A stretch of DNA of 12,772 nt from CALZJC01 sp041574955 (GTDB lineage Bacteria > Acidobacteriota > Thermoanaerobaculia > Multivoradales > JAHEKO01). The stretch's first letter is position 1. Each line of letters begins with the position of its first letter. The DNA is taken from assembly GCA_041574955.1 (NCBI GenBank), contig JBFGNS010000122.1:1-12772 (forward strand), written 5' to 3'. Below the pieces are notes generated by a model. It was not told where the DNA came from, ran no database searches, and saw nothing but the letters and a program-made list of their open reading frames with translations. The position numbers and the translations under genes are program-made. This document shows, piece by piece, positions 5,008 to 12,141 of the stretch.

Positions 5008-6974
5008 GCCGCCCGGACACGGCCCCGGCGGCGCTGCCGCCGATCCGCTTCCCGGTAGCCGACCCGCGGCTGGGCGAGGCCGAGCGCCGCTATGTCATCG
5101 ACTGCCTGGACAGCCACTGGATCTCCTCGGCGGGCAAGTACATCACCGACTTCGAGGAGCTCTTCGCGAGCACCTTCGGCGCCGCCCACGCGGTCGCCGC
5201 CGGCAGCGGCACGATGGCGATCGACCTCGCGCTGACCGCGGTCGGCGTGGCGCCCGGCGACGAGGTGATCGTGCCCAACCTCACCTTTGCGGGCTCGGTC
5301 TCGCCGATCTACCGCCAGCAGGCCGTGCCGGTCCTGGCGCCCACCGCCGCCGATCATTGGAACCTCGACGCCGGCGCGCTCGAGGCGCTGATCACGCCCA
5401 AGACCCGGGCGGTGGTGGCGGTGCACCTCTACGGCGTGCCGTGCGACATCCGCGCGGTGGTCGAGGTCGCCCGCCGCCACGGTCTCAAGGTGGTCGAGGA
5501 CTGCGCCGAGGCGCTGGGGGCACGGGTCGACGGCCGCTTCGTCGGCACCTTCGGCGATGTCGCCTGCTACAGCTTCTACGGCAACAAGGTGCTGACCACC
5601 GGCGAGGGCGGCATGTGCGTCACCGGCGACGCGGAGCTGGCCGAGCGCCTGCGCCGCTACCGCGACCACGGCATGAGCCGCGAGCACCACTACTGGCACC
5701 GGGTGATCGGCTACAACGGCCGGATGACCAACCTGCAGGCTGCGGTTGGGCTGGGGCAGCTGGAGGAGATCGGCGAGGCGATCGCGCGCCGAGCGGCGAT
5801 CCTGCGGCGCTACGAGGAGCATTTCGACGGCAAGGAGTACTTCCTGCGCGTCGAGCCGCCGGCGGACGTGGAGCCGGTCAACTGGCTGGTGAGCCCGGTC
5901 CTGGCCCCGGGGCGGGACCTCGACCGCGACCGCCTGCTGGCGGCGCTGCGCCGCGAGGGGATCGACTCGCGCCGCTTCTTCTATCCGATCGCCAGCATGC
6001 CCGGCTACAGCCGGTTCGGCACCGTCGACGAGCATTCGGCCTTCTTCTCTAGTCACGGCTTCTGCCTGCCCACCTACACCGGGCTGGGTGACGGCGAGAT
6101 CGACGAGATCGCCACCACGGCCTGCCGGCTGATCGAGGCCCAGGACCGCCCCGGCAGCGGCCGCACCCGTCCGCTGGCGCTGCCGCCACCGACGCCCGAG
6201 CCGGTGGTCCCGGACGTCTCGATCGTCCTGCCGACCTACGAGGAGGAGGGCAACGCGGTGCGCATCGTCGGCGAGCTGCGGCGCCAGATGGTCAGCGTCT
6301 CCAAGGCGTTCGAGGTCCTGGTCATGGACGACCAGAGCCGCGACCGGACGGTGGCCGAGATCGAGGCCGAGTTCGCCCACGACCCCAGGATCCGGGTTGT
6401 GGTGCGCGACGGGCCCCGTGGCCTGGCCGACTCGATCTACGACGGCATCCGCATGGCGCGCGGCACCTGGGTCCTGGTCATGGACAGCGACTTCAACCAC
6501 GACCCGGCGGTCACCGGCGGCATGGTCAAGATGGCCGAGTTCTACGACATCGTCAGCGGCTCGCGCTTTACCACCGGCGGCGGCATGCAGAGCCGGCTGC
6601 GCTGGTGGTGCAGCCTGGTCTTCAACCTGTTCATCCGCGTGCTGCTGGTGCTGCCGACCCAGGACAATCTGGCCGGTTTCTACTGCATCCGCCGCGAGCG
6701 GCTCCGCGAGCTCGACCTGGACCACATCTTCCGCGACTACGGCGACTACTTCTTTCGCTTGCTCTACGAGGCGCGCGCCAACCGGATGAGCATCCTCGAG
6801 ATCCCGGTGTGGTCGCGGGACCGCGACTACGGGGTCTCCAAGACGCCGTTCATCCGCACGCTGATGCTCTACACCTGGGCGGCGCTGCGGCTGCGGCTGC
6901 GCCGCCGGCGACGGCGCCGCGGGGACGGCCGCCGCGCTACGGGGCCGAGCGGTCGAGCCAGCGCCGGGCGGTGA
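5004..6974 (+). CDS. Fusion: DegT/DnrJ/EryC1/StrS aminotransferase (perosamine synthase-like) + DPM1-like GT2 glycosyltransferase
   Basis: One 656-aa polypeptide with two enzymes. Residues ~12-380 are a sugar-nucleotide aminotransferase (PLP) with Schiff-base K195 in FYGNKVLTTGEGGM, EDCAEALGA for PLP binding, and YWHRVIGYNGRMTNLQAAVG, close to the GDP-perosamine synthase pattern. A Pro-rich linker (~385-402) leads to a GT2 domain from 403: VSIVLPTYEEEGN, D442-D443 (MDDQSRDRT), D494-S-D496 (metal/nucleotide), IVSGSRFTTGGG, NLAGFYCIRR and SRDRDYGVSK. These match dolichyl/polyprenyl-phosphate mannose synthase (DPM1) rather than processive GT2s. No C-terminal membrane helices follow, only an Arg-rich tail. 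GTG 5004 overlaps the upstream TGA (GTGA) and has GGAGG at 4995-4999. Inference: it makes a 4-amino sugar nucleotide and moves the sugar to a polyprenyl phosphate. The frame is continuous with no sign of a sequencing join. Confidence 0.9.
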   Translation: MSRPDTAPAALPPIRFPVADPRLGEAERRYVIDCLDSHWISSAGKYITDFEELFASTFGAAHAVAAGSGTMAIDLALTAVGVAPGDEVIVPNLTFAGSVSPIYRQQAVPVLAPTAADHWNLDAGALEALITPKTRAVVAVHLYGVPCDIRAVVEVARRHGLKVVEDCAEALGARVDGRFVGTFGDVACYSFYGNKVLTTGEGGMCVTGDAELAERLRRYRDHGMSREHHYWHRVIGYNGRMTNLQAAVGLGQLEEIGEAIARRAAILRRYEEHFDGKEYFLRVEPPADVEPVNWLVSPVLAPGRDLDRDRLLAALRREGIDSRRFFYPIASMPGYSRFGTVDEHSAFFSSHGFCLPTYTGLGDGEIDEIATTACRLIEAQDRPGSGRTRPLALPPPTPEPVVPDVSIVLPTYEEEGNAVRIVGELRRQMVSVSKAFEVLVMDDQSRDRTVAEIEAEFAHDPRIRVVVRDGPRGLADSIYDGIRMARGTWVLVMDSDFNHDPAVTGGMVKMAEFYDIVSGSRFTTGGGMQSRLRWWCSLVFNLFIRVLLVLPTQDNLAGFYCIRRERLRELDLDHIFRDYGDYFFRLLYEARANRMSILEIPVWSRDRDYGVSKTPFIRTLMLYTWAALRLRLRRRRRRRGDGRRATGPSGRASAGR

Positions 6975-8838
6975 GCCGGAGCGGCGCCCCGGTCGCCGCA
7001 GGCCCCGCGAGCTCGACCCGCAGCGGCGCCCGCCGCCGCCCCACCGACATCCGCTCGCTCACCAGAGCGCCGCCCCGGCGGGTCGGGAAGAGCCGCATCG
7101 GACGGCCGCTGAGGCGCAGCTCGGCGAGCGCGGTGCCCGCCGGCGGCTCGATCTCGATCGAAACCAGATCGCCCGGCTCGACCGCCCGCGGCAGCGGACC
7201 GCGGTACACCCGCCCCTCGGGCGGCGCCTGACCGCGGAGGGGCAGCCGGAACGCCAGCGGCTGGCCCAGCTCCTGCCAGGGATGGACCAGCACCACCAGA
7301 GAGGGGCCGCGCGAGCGGTGCCAGGGTGGATCGATCACCGCGACCTCGGACACCGCCGGCTCCCCCCGCACCAGCCGGTCGAGGTAGAGCTGGAGCTGCC
7401 GCCCGCGCAGGCGCGCGACGGGGAAGACCTCCGCGTCCGCGCGCTCCAGCGTTCGCCGGGGGACGTCGACCAGACTCTCGACCTCCATGGTGGCGGTGTG
7501 ATGCGGCAGGCCGGTGAGGTCGAGCGGCCGGGGCAGCGGCTCGTGCGCCACCAGCGGCCGGCTCACCCCGGAGAGGCCCCGGCGCAGGCGGTCGCCCGCC
7601 GTCTCGAGGGTCGACACCGTGCCCGAGCGCCAGGTGAAGGAGAGGCCGGGCAGCGCCACCAGTGCCGCCGCAGAGACCACCAGCGGCAGCCGCACCGCCG
7701 GCCGCGCCAGGGCCGGGCGGCGGGCGGCCAGCCACCGCCAGCCGCTCCAGACGAGCCAGGCGGCGGCGATCGAGGTGAACGGTACGAGCTGCACGAGGTT
7801 GTTGTTCTTCGCCCGCCCCGAGCCGGCGGCGAGCAGCAGGGCGTAGGCGATGGGAAACGAGACGAAGAGCAGCCGTGCCAGGGCCGCCTCCGGGTCCGGC
7901 CGCCGCCGCGCCACCTCCCAGACCAGGGCCAGGAGTCCCGCGAGGGCGAGCCCGCCGACCAGCCAGCCATGGAACTGGCTCGACAGCAGGAGCTGTACCT
8001 CGCCGCCCAGGATCTCGAGAAAGCCGCTCTCCTCGTAGCGGCTGTAGAAGCGATGGATGCGGCGGAAGTAGCTCCAGTAGTAGGCCACCGGGGTATTGAG
8101 CGCGACGAACACCGCCACTGCGGTCGCGCCGGCGAGCACCAGCCAGAGCCAGTGCCGCACGCGCCGGCGGAGCGCGGTCAGCAGCACCAGCGGCAGAGCC
8201 ACCACGCCGCCGTTGAGCTTGCTCGACAGCGCCAGACCGACGCCCAGGCCGGCGCGCGCATAGCCGCCGGCGCTCGGCGCGCGGGCCATGTCGAGCGTCC
8301 AGTGCAGCGCGAGCAGCGTCATCATCAACAGCAGCGCGTCCGGCTTGAACTCCAGCGACGCACGGATCTGCCAGGGCGTCACCGCGGTCAGGAACAGGCC
8401 CCCCAGGCCCACCGCGGGCCCGAACAACCGCCTCCCCAGCCGCCAAACGAGCCACAGCGCCGCCACGCCGCAGGCGACGCTCACCAGACGGCAGAGCAGA
8501 TAGGTGGTGGCGGTGGCCCGGCCGTCGTCGCCCAGCACCGTCAGCGACTCAAAGCCGGTCAGCCGGCCCAGCGCACCGGCGGTCGCCGCGACCGCGGTCT
8601 GCGGCAGCCAGGAGAGCCGCGGGTACCAGCCGTTGGCTGGCCGCAGGCTGCCGCTGGCCAGCGCCGCTTCGACGTTCTGCATGCTGAAGCGCTCGTCGTA
8701 GAAGCGAGCGCCGTGGAGGCCGATCGACGCGGCCCAGAGATAGGCGGCCAGGCTGGTCAGCAGGATCGCCCAGGCGAGGGCGCGCTCGCGGGGAGCGGGG
8801 GCGGGCCCGGTGGCGGGCCTGACGGGTTCGTCGATCAT
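6937..8838 (-). CDS. GT39 family (PMT/ArnT-like) membrane glycosyltransferase
   Basis: Predicted multi-pass transferase that takes a sugar from a polyprenyl-phosphate donor on the outer face of the inner membrane. Of 633 aa, about 450 are membrane-rich: first helix ~20-40, then a loop with YDERFSM holding acidic pair D48-E49, the position of the catalytic acid pair in GT39/PMT_2 proteins. Further helices follow, including SLEFKPDALLLMMTLLALHW, whose Lys-Pro-Asp is seen in related GT39 proteins. The last ~170 residues look soluble and beta-rich and probably face the periplasm. ATG 8838 is preceded by GGGAG (8855-8851) at ~12 nt; a GTG further upstream is possible. Its TAG stop lies inside the opposing fusion gene, a 38-bp tail overlap. 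The acceptor (lipid, glycan or protein) is unknown. It is a natural partner for the lipid-linked sugar expected from the fusion protein. Confidence 0.82.
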   Translation of the reverse strand: MIDEPVRPATGPAPAPRERALAWAILLTSLAAYLWAASIGLHGARFYDERFSMQNVEAALASGSLRPANGWYPRLSWLPQTAVAATAGALGRLTGFESLTVLGDDGRATATTYLLCRLVSVACGVAALWLVWRLGRRLFGPAVGLGGLFLTAVTPWQIRASLEFKPDALLLMMTLLALHWTLDMARAPSAGGYARAGLGVGLALSSKLNGGVVALPLVLLTALRRRVRHWLWLVLAGATAVAVFVALNTPVAYYWSYFRRIHRFYSRYEESGFLEILGGEVQLLLSSQFHGWLVGGLALAGLLALVWEVARRRPDPEAALARLLFVSFPIAYALLLAAGSGRAKNNNLVQLVPFTSIAAAWLVWSGWRWLAARRPALARPAVRLPLVVSAAALVALPGLSFTWRSGTVSTLETAGDRLRRGLSGVSRPLVAHEPLPRPLDLTGLPHHTATMEVESLVDVPRRTLERADAEVFPVARLRGRQLQLYLDRLVRGEPAVSEVAVIDPPWHRSRGPSLVVLVHPWQELGQPLAFRLPLRGQAPPEGRVYRGPLPRAVEPGDLVSIEIEPPAGTALAELRLSGRPMRLFPTRRGGALVSERMSVGRRRAPLRVELAGPAATGAPLRLTARRWLDRSAP

Positions 8839-8860
8839 GCCGACGGCATTCTCCCGCACG

Positions 8861-8866
8861 AGGATA
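8861..8866 (-). promoter_or_regulatory. Candidate -10 (TATCCT) for the GT39 gene
   Basis: On the minus strand TATCCT lies 22 nt before the ATG at 8838, in the 84-nt gap between two divergent starts. The predicted start site near 8854 falls at the edge of the GGGAG ribosome site. No clear -35 is seen. Confidence 0.3.
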
Positions 8867-8910
8867 CCGAGCCGCTGGCCGTAGGGCCGGCCGCGGGCGG
8901 TGGGACGGCA

Positions 8911-8916
8911 TAAGAT
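8911..8916 (+). promoter_or_regulatory. Candidate -10 (TAAGAT) giving a leaderless lytic transglycosylase mRNA
   Basis: TAAGAT ends 6 nt before GTG 8923, so a normal start site 7 nt downstream coincides with the G of the start codon. No Shine-Dalgarno sequence lies before the GTG. Together these point to a leaderless transcript. A good -35 is not visible. Confidence 0.45.
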
Positions 8917-8922
8917 AGCGCC

Positions 8923-9621
8923 GTGTCCGCCGCCCCGGTCCGCCGTGCGCTCGAGCTCGCCGCCCTGCTCGCGCTCCTCGCCGCGCCTGCCGCCGCCGAG
9001 CTGGTGATCCTCGGCGGGGGGCGGGTGCTCAAGGCGGAGAGCTACCGCGTGGAAGGGCGGCGGGCGGTGATCGAGCTGCCCGGAGGCGGCATCCTCGAGC
9101 TGCCGCTCCTGCGGATCGACCGGGTGGTCGACGACGAGATCGTGCCCGATCCGGAGCCGCTGCCCGAGCCGGCCTTCGCGGCCGACTATCGGACCTCGGA
9201 CACGGTCCCCGAGACCCCGTACGGAGAGCTGATCTTCGCGGCCGCCAGGCGCCACCGGCTCAACCCGCGGCTGGTGGCGGCGATGGTCCGCGCCGAGTCG
9301 GCCTTCGATCCGCGGGCGGTCTCGCACAAGGGGGCGGTGGGGCTGCTGCAGCTGATGCCGGCGACCGCCCGCCGGTTCGGTCTGACCAGCGCCGAGCGCT
9401 ACCGGCCCGAGCGCAACCTCGAGGCCGGGACGCGCTACCTGCGCTGGCTGCTGGACCGCTACGAGGGCGAGCTGCCGCTGGCCCTGGCGGGCTACAACGC
9501 CGGCGAGACCAACGTGGCCCGCTACGGCGGGGTGCCGCCGTTCCGCGAGACCCGCGAGTACATCCGGCGGATCTACGGCTTCCTCGGGCTAGAGCCGGAG
9601 CCGGCCGCGATCGGCGGCTGA
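8923..9621 (+). CDS. Secreted lytic transglycosylase (SLT/Slt70-like catalytic domain)
   Basis: Predicted periplasmic murein lytic transglycosylase, cleaving the MurNAc-GlcNAc bond with formation of an anhydro end. A signal peptide is visible at 1-25 (RRALELAALLALLAAPAAA, cleavage near AAA-E); there is no lipobox Cys. Residues ~26-72 form a short Gly-rich beta module (ILGGGRVLKAESYRVEGRR) that I do not recognise. The catalytic domain occupies ~103-225: catalytic E125 in VRAESAFDPRAVSHKGAVG, then GLLQLMPATA, AGTRYLRWLLDRY and GYNAGE, the standard order of SLT motifs. At 232 aa it is a minimal single-domain enzyme without LysM or other carbohydrate-binding repeats. GTG 8923 gives the complete signal peptide and fits the -10 just upstream. 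It diverges from the GT39 gene and converges on the phosphatase, so it is probably monocistronic. Confidence 0.9.
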   Translation: MSAAPVRRALELAALLALLAAPAAAELVILGGGRVLKAESYRVEGRRAVIELPGGGILELPLLRIDRVVDDEIVPDPEPLPEPAFAADYRTSDTVPETPYGELIFAAARRHRLNPRLVAAMVRAESAFDPRAVSHKGAVGLLQLMPATARRFGLTSAERYRPERNLEAGTRYLRWLLDRYEGELPLALAGYNAGETNVARYGGVPPFRETREYIRRIYGFLGLEPEPAAIGG

Positions 9622-9623
9622 CC

Positions 9624-9644
9624 CGGCCTCGCGGCGGCGGGCCG
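9624..9644. terminator. Weak hairpin between convergent genes
   Basis: CGGCC (9624-9628) pairs with GGCCG (9640-9644) around an 11-nt loop, filling the 23-nt gap between the lytic transglycosylase stop and the phosphatase stop. It could act in both directions, but the stem is short and no T-run follows on either strand. Confidence 0.22.
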
Positions 9645-11594
9645 CTAGGCTTCGCCGCCCGGCGGGCGGTAGCGCATCACGACCAGCGTGCGGTCGTCGT
9701 CGGCAGGCTCCCCGGCGCCGTGCTCGCGGACCGCCGCCAGAAGACGGTTGCGCACCTCCAGCGCGCTGGTCGCGGGGCCGGCAAGGGCCACCTCGGTGCG
9801 CCGGTAGCCGAACGGCTCGCCGCGCGGGTCGGCCGCCTCGATCAGGCCGTCGGAGAGCCAGACCAGGGCGTCGCCGGGCGCGAGCTCGAGGTCGCGCCGC
9901 CCGTACTCGGAGCCCAGAGCGCCGAGCGGGCTGCCGGGGAGCAGGATCTCCTCGACGCGGCCGCCGCGCAGCAGGTAGGTGGGCGGATGGGCGGCGTTGG
10001 TGATCTGCACCGTGTGGCGCTCGAAGTCGACGACCGCGATCGTGGCAGTCACGAAGAAGCGCTGCTTCTGCTCGGCGCGCACCATCTCGTTGAGCCGCCG
10101 CAGGATCTCCTCGGCCGGCTTGCGCTCCTCGACCAGGATCACCAGCGCCGCCTTGAGCATCGCCATCCTCAGGCCGGTGGGCAGGCCGTGGCCCGAGACG
10201 TCGGCGATCACCACCGCCAGCCGCTCCTCGTCGACCCGCAGAACGTCGAAGTAGTCGCCGCCGATCGCGGCGCTGGGCTCGAACAGGGTGGAGAACTCCA
10301 TCGCCTCGGTGGCCGGCAGATCGGTCGGCAGGAGGCTCTGCTGCAGGTCGCGGGCGATCGCCAGCTCCTTGTGGACGACCTCCTGGCGGGCGGCGCTGTC
10401 GACCAGGCGCTCGAGGTTGGCGGCCATCTCGTCGAATGAGTGCTCGAGCTCGCCGATCTGGTCGCGGCGGCGCGAGCGCAGCCGGGCTGAGAAGTCGCCG
10501 CGGCGAACCGCCGCGGTGGCGCCGCTGAGCCGGTTGACCGCCCGGCTGAGGCCGGTGATGATCCACAGCGCCATCGCGACCGCCAGCGCGTAGACGGTGG
10601 CCAGCAGGCCGCTGAGGCCGACCAGGCCGGCCCAGACGGCGGTGTCGACCTCGCCCGAGCTCGACGCCAGGCTGCGGCTCAGGTGGCGCAGGTTGCCGTT
10701 GAGGCTGACCGCCACACGCTCGGACTCCGTGGCGCCGCCGTCGAGGGCGCGCAGCGACCAGCCGGCCTCGCCCCACCACAGGATCGGCCGATCGAGCAGA
10801 CCGGCCGGCTCTTCGCCGCCGAAGAAGGCGGCCCGGGCCTCGGAGCCGCGCCGCGCGCCGAAGGGCTGCAGGGTGAACTCGCTGCCGCCCAGCCGCAAGC
10901 GGACCATCGACTCCGCGCGCGGGTCGCCGGCGGGCAGCAGCTCGACCCAGATCCCGCTGCGGCGGGTGAGGGTCGCTGCGAGCTCGGCGGGCCCCAGGGC
11001 CAGCACTCCGTAGCCGGCGCCGCCGGCGACCGCGGCCAGGGTGATCGAGCCGTCGGCCAGCTGGACGTAGCGCACCGCCTCGCCGGGCCCCTCCAGCCAG
11101 CCGGGCCAGCGCGCCGGCGCCTGCGCCGAGCCGGCCACCCGGCGGCCGTCGCGGTAGGTGGCCAGCCGCTCAGCGGCCTCGTCTGCCGCTCCCTCGCCGG
11201 CGGCCAGCGCCACCGCGGCGGCGGCGCCGAGCTCGGCGTCGAGCCGGGCCACCTCGTCGCGATAGAGATGGCCGAGGAAGTAGCCGCTCAACAGGTAGGT
11301 GTTGAGCCCGGCGATCAGCGCCAGCATGGGGATCGGCAGCACCCCGATGAGGAGGTAGGAGAATGCCAGCCGCCGGCCCACCCGCCAGAGCAGCCGCTGC
11401 AGGAGACCCGAGACGAGCCACAGCGCCAGGCCCACCACGAGGGCGCCGAGCAGCACCTTGGCGGGCAGCAGGACCACCCTGGCCAGCCCCGCCGGCACCA
11501 GCCAGTCGACCAGCAGGAGGCCGACGGTCAGGGCGACCGTGCCGGTGAGCAGGGCGAAGCCGAGGGTTCGCCGCCGGGGGCTGGGGCTGACCAT
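9645..11594 (-). CDS. Membrane PP2C-type (SpoIIE/RsbU-like) serine phosphatase with HAMP domain
   Basis: Predicted transmembrane signalling phosphatase that dephosphorylates a phosphoserine partner, classically an anti-sigma-factor antagonist. Of 649 aa, residues 11-33, 40-62 and 76-103 are hydrophobic helices. A sensor region (~104-315) has no recognised domain. A fourth helix (~320-345, WAGLVGLSGLLATVYALAVA) leads into a HAMP segment (~346-400, RRGDFSARL...DQIGELEHSFDEMA). The linker HKELAIARDLQQSLLP starts the SpoIIE domain, which has GGDYFDV with D447, DVSGHG at 465-470, a later SDGLIEA with D582 and terminal DDDRTLVV, i.e. the expected metal-binding acids. The start is ATG 11594 or the adjacent GTG 11597; neither has a Shine-Dalgarno sequence. 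No STAS protein, HATPase kinase or sigma factor lies in the window, so its target is elsewhere. It is divergent from the rubrerythrin-like gene. Confidence 0.9.
   Translation of the reverse strand: MVSPSPRRRTLGFALLTGTVALTVGLLLVDWLVPAGLARVVLLPAKVLLGALVVGLALWLVSGLLQRLLWRVGRRLAFSYLLIGVLPIPMLALIAGLNTYLLSGYFLGHLYRDEVARLDAELGAAAAVALAAGEGAADEAAERLATYRDGRRVAGSAQAPARWPGWLEGPGEAVRYVQLADGSITLAAVAGGAGYGVLALGPAELAATLTRRSGIWVELLPAGDPRAESMVRLRLGGSEFTLQPFGARRGSEARAAFFGGEEPAGLLDRPILWWGEAGWSLRALDGGATESERVAVSLNGNLRHLSRSLASSSGEVDTAVWAGLVGLSGLLATVYALAVAMALWIITGLSRAVNRLSGATAAVRRGDFSARLRSRRRDQIGELEHSFDEMAANLERLVDSAARQEVVHKELAIARDLQQSLLPTDLPATEAMEFSTLFEPSAAIGGDYFDVLRVDEERLAVVIADVSGHGLPTGLRMAMLKAALVILVEERKPAEEILRRLNEMVRAEQKQRFFVTATIAVVDFERHTVQITNAAHPPTYLLRGGRVEEILLPGSPLGALGSEYGRRDLELAPGDALVWLSDGLIEAADPRGEPFGYRRTEVALAGPATSALEVRNRLLAAVREHGAGEPADDDRTLVVMRYRPPGGEA
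9655..9669. repeat. Tight GC inverted repeat inside the phosphatase 3' end
   Basis: CCGCCC-GGC-GGGCGG is a perfect 6-bp stem with a 3-nt loop, encoded within the Arg-Pro-Pro-Gly-Gly end of the phosphatase. It lies 33 nt after the opposing lytic transglycosylase stop and could help stop that transcript. No T-run follows. Confidence 0.25.
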
Positions 11595-11645
11595 CACAGG
11601 AGCCGGACGCCGTCGCGGTGGAACGCCGCGGCTCGCGGCCGTAGC

Positions 11646-11651
11646 GGTATA
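11646..11651 (-). promoter_or_regulatory. Candidate -10 (TATACC) for the phosphatase
   Basis: On the minus strand TATACC overlaps the plus-strand TATAGAAT, giving back-to-back -10-like elements. The predicted leader to ATG 11594 would be about 45 nt. No -35 is recognised. Confidence 0.25.
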
Positions 11652-11655
11652 GAAT
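11650..11655 (+). promoter_or_regulatory. Candidate -10 (TAGAAT within TATAGAAT) for the rubrerythrin-like gene
   Basis: TATAGAAT at 11648-11655 is an AT-rich island in a GC-rich divergent region. A start near 11662 would give a leader of about 80 nt that begins with a small hairpin, GCGCC-TTT-GGCGC (11661-11673). The -35 is not clear. Confidence 0.4.
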
Positions 11656-11677
11656 CGCGGGCGCCTTTGGCGCGCTT

Positions 11678-11687
11678 GAGAATGATA
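11678..11687. promoter_or_regulatory. Possible Fur-like half site
   Basis: GAGAATGATA matches nine of ten bases of the left half of the classical Fur box (GATAATGATA); the right half does not match. It lies in the leader of an iron-binding-type (rubrerythrin-like) gene, which is why it is noted. A chance AT-rich stretch or an alternative -10 is equally possible. Confidence 0.22.
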
Positions 11688-11730
11688 GCCCGTGGCGAGG
11701 GCCGGGGTGCGGCGCGCAGGGGCAGTCTGC

Positions 11731-11739
11731 AAGGAGGAG
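11731..11739 (+). promoter_or_regulatory. Strong Shine-Dalgarno AAGGAGGAG of the rubrerythrin-like gene
   Basis: AAGGAGGAG ends 3 nt before GTG 11743, and its AAGGAGG core is 5 nt away. It fixes the start at 11743 rather than the in-frame upstream GTG at 11692, which has no such site. Confidence 0.75.
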
Positions 11740-11742
11740 TCC

Positions 11743-12141
11743 GTGTCTCGACTGCCGCGCTCGCTCGAGCATCTCAAGACCGCGTTCAACGCCGAGGCGG
11801 CGAGTGCCGCCCGTTTCCGCTTCTTTGCCGATCGGGCCGAAGACGAGGGCCTGCCGGCGCTCGCCGGGCGGTGGCGCAAGCTGGCCGCCGCCAAGGACGA
11901 GCTGGCAGCCGGGCTGCTGGCCGCCGCCGGCAAGGCGGCCGCGCCGGCGCAGGCGGTGCGCGACGCGATCGGCGAGGAGAGCTACGAGAACGAGGTGCTC
12001 TACCCGCGGATGATCTCCGAGGTGGAAGAGGAGGTGGCGGCGCGGCTGCAGGAGACCGTCGCCCGCCAGGAGGAGCATCTGACCGAGCTGCGCTCGCTGC
12101 GCCGCGAGCTGCAGGCGGCGACCGGCGACCTCGCCGGCTAG
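11743..12141 (+). CDS. Rubrerythrin-like four-helix protein with incomplete diiron site
   Basis: A 132-aa protein, almost entirely helical and without a C-terminal rubredoxin domain (no CxxC), resembling the erythrin core of rubrerythrins (peroxide reduction, cytosol). Family landmarks are the FNAEAASAARFRFFADRAEDEG first helix and GEESYENEVLYPRM. Compared with the seven diiron ligands of rubrerythrin as I recall them, E18, E79, E82 (ESYE) and H112 are in place. The second-helix ExxH reads D52-E-L-A55 and the last ExxH reads Q109-E-E-H112, so one His and one Glu are lost and one Glu is Asp. It may bind metal weakly or through E53/E110, or may have lost catalysis. GTG 11743 follows a strong ribosome site. 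It stands alone, divergent from the phosphatase and 130 nt before nuoB. The family call is fairly safe, the activity is not. Confidence 0.78.
   Translation: MSRLPRSLEHLKTAFNAEAASAARFRFFADRAEDEGLPALAGRWRKLAAAKDELAAGLLAAAGKAAAPAQAVRDAIGEESYENEVLYPRMISEVEEEVAARLQETVARQEEHLTELRSLRRELQAATGDLAG

Noticed and set aside
4713..6725. Long minus-strand open frame (670 codons) opposite the fusion gene
   Set aside because: Composition is dominated by Val/Ala/Arg/Asp/His repeats typical of antisense frames; the plus-strand frame has complete catalytic motifs.
7282..8913. Plus-strand open frame opposite the GT39 gene
   Set aside because: Gln/Arg/Pro/His-rich without hydrophobic structure or motifs, while the minus strand encodes membrane helices and the DE and KPD motifs.
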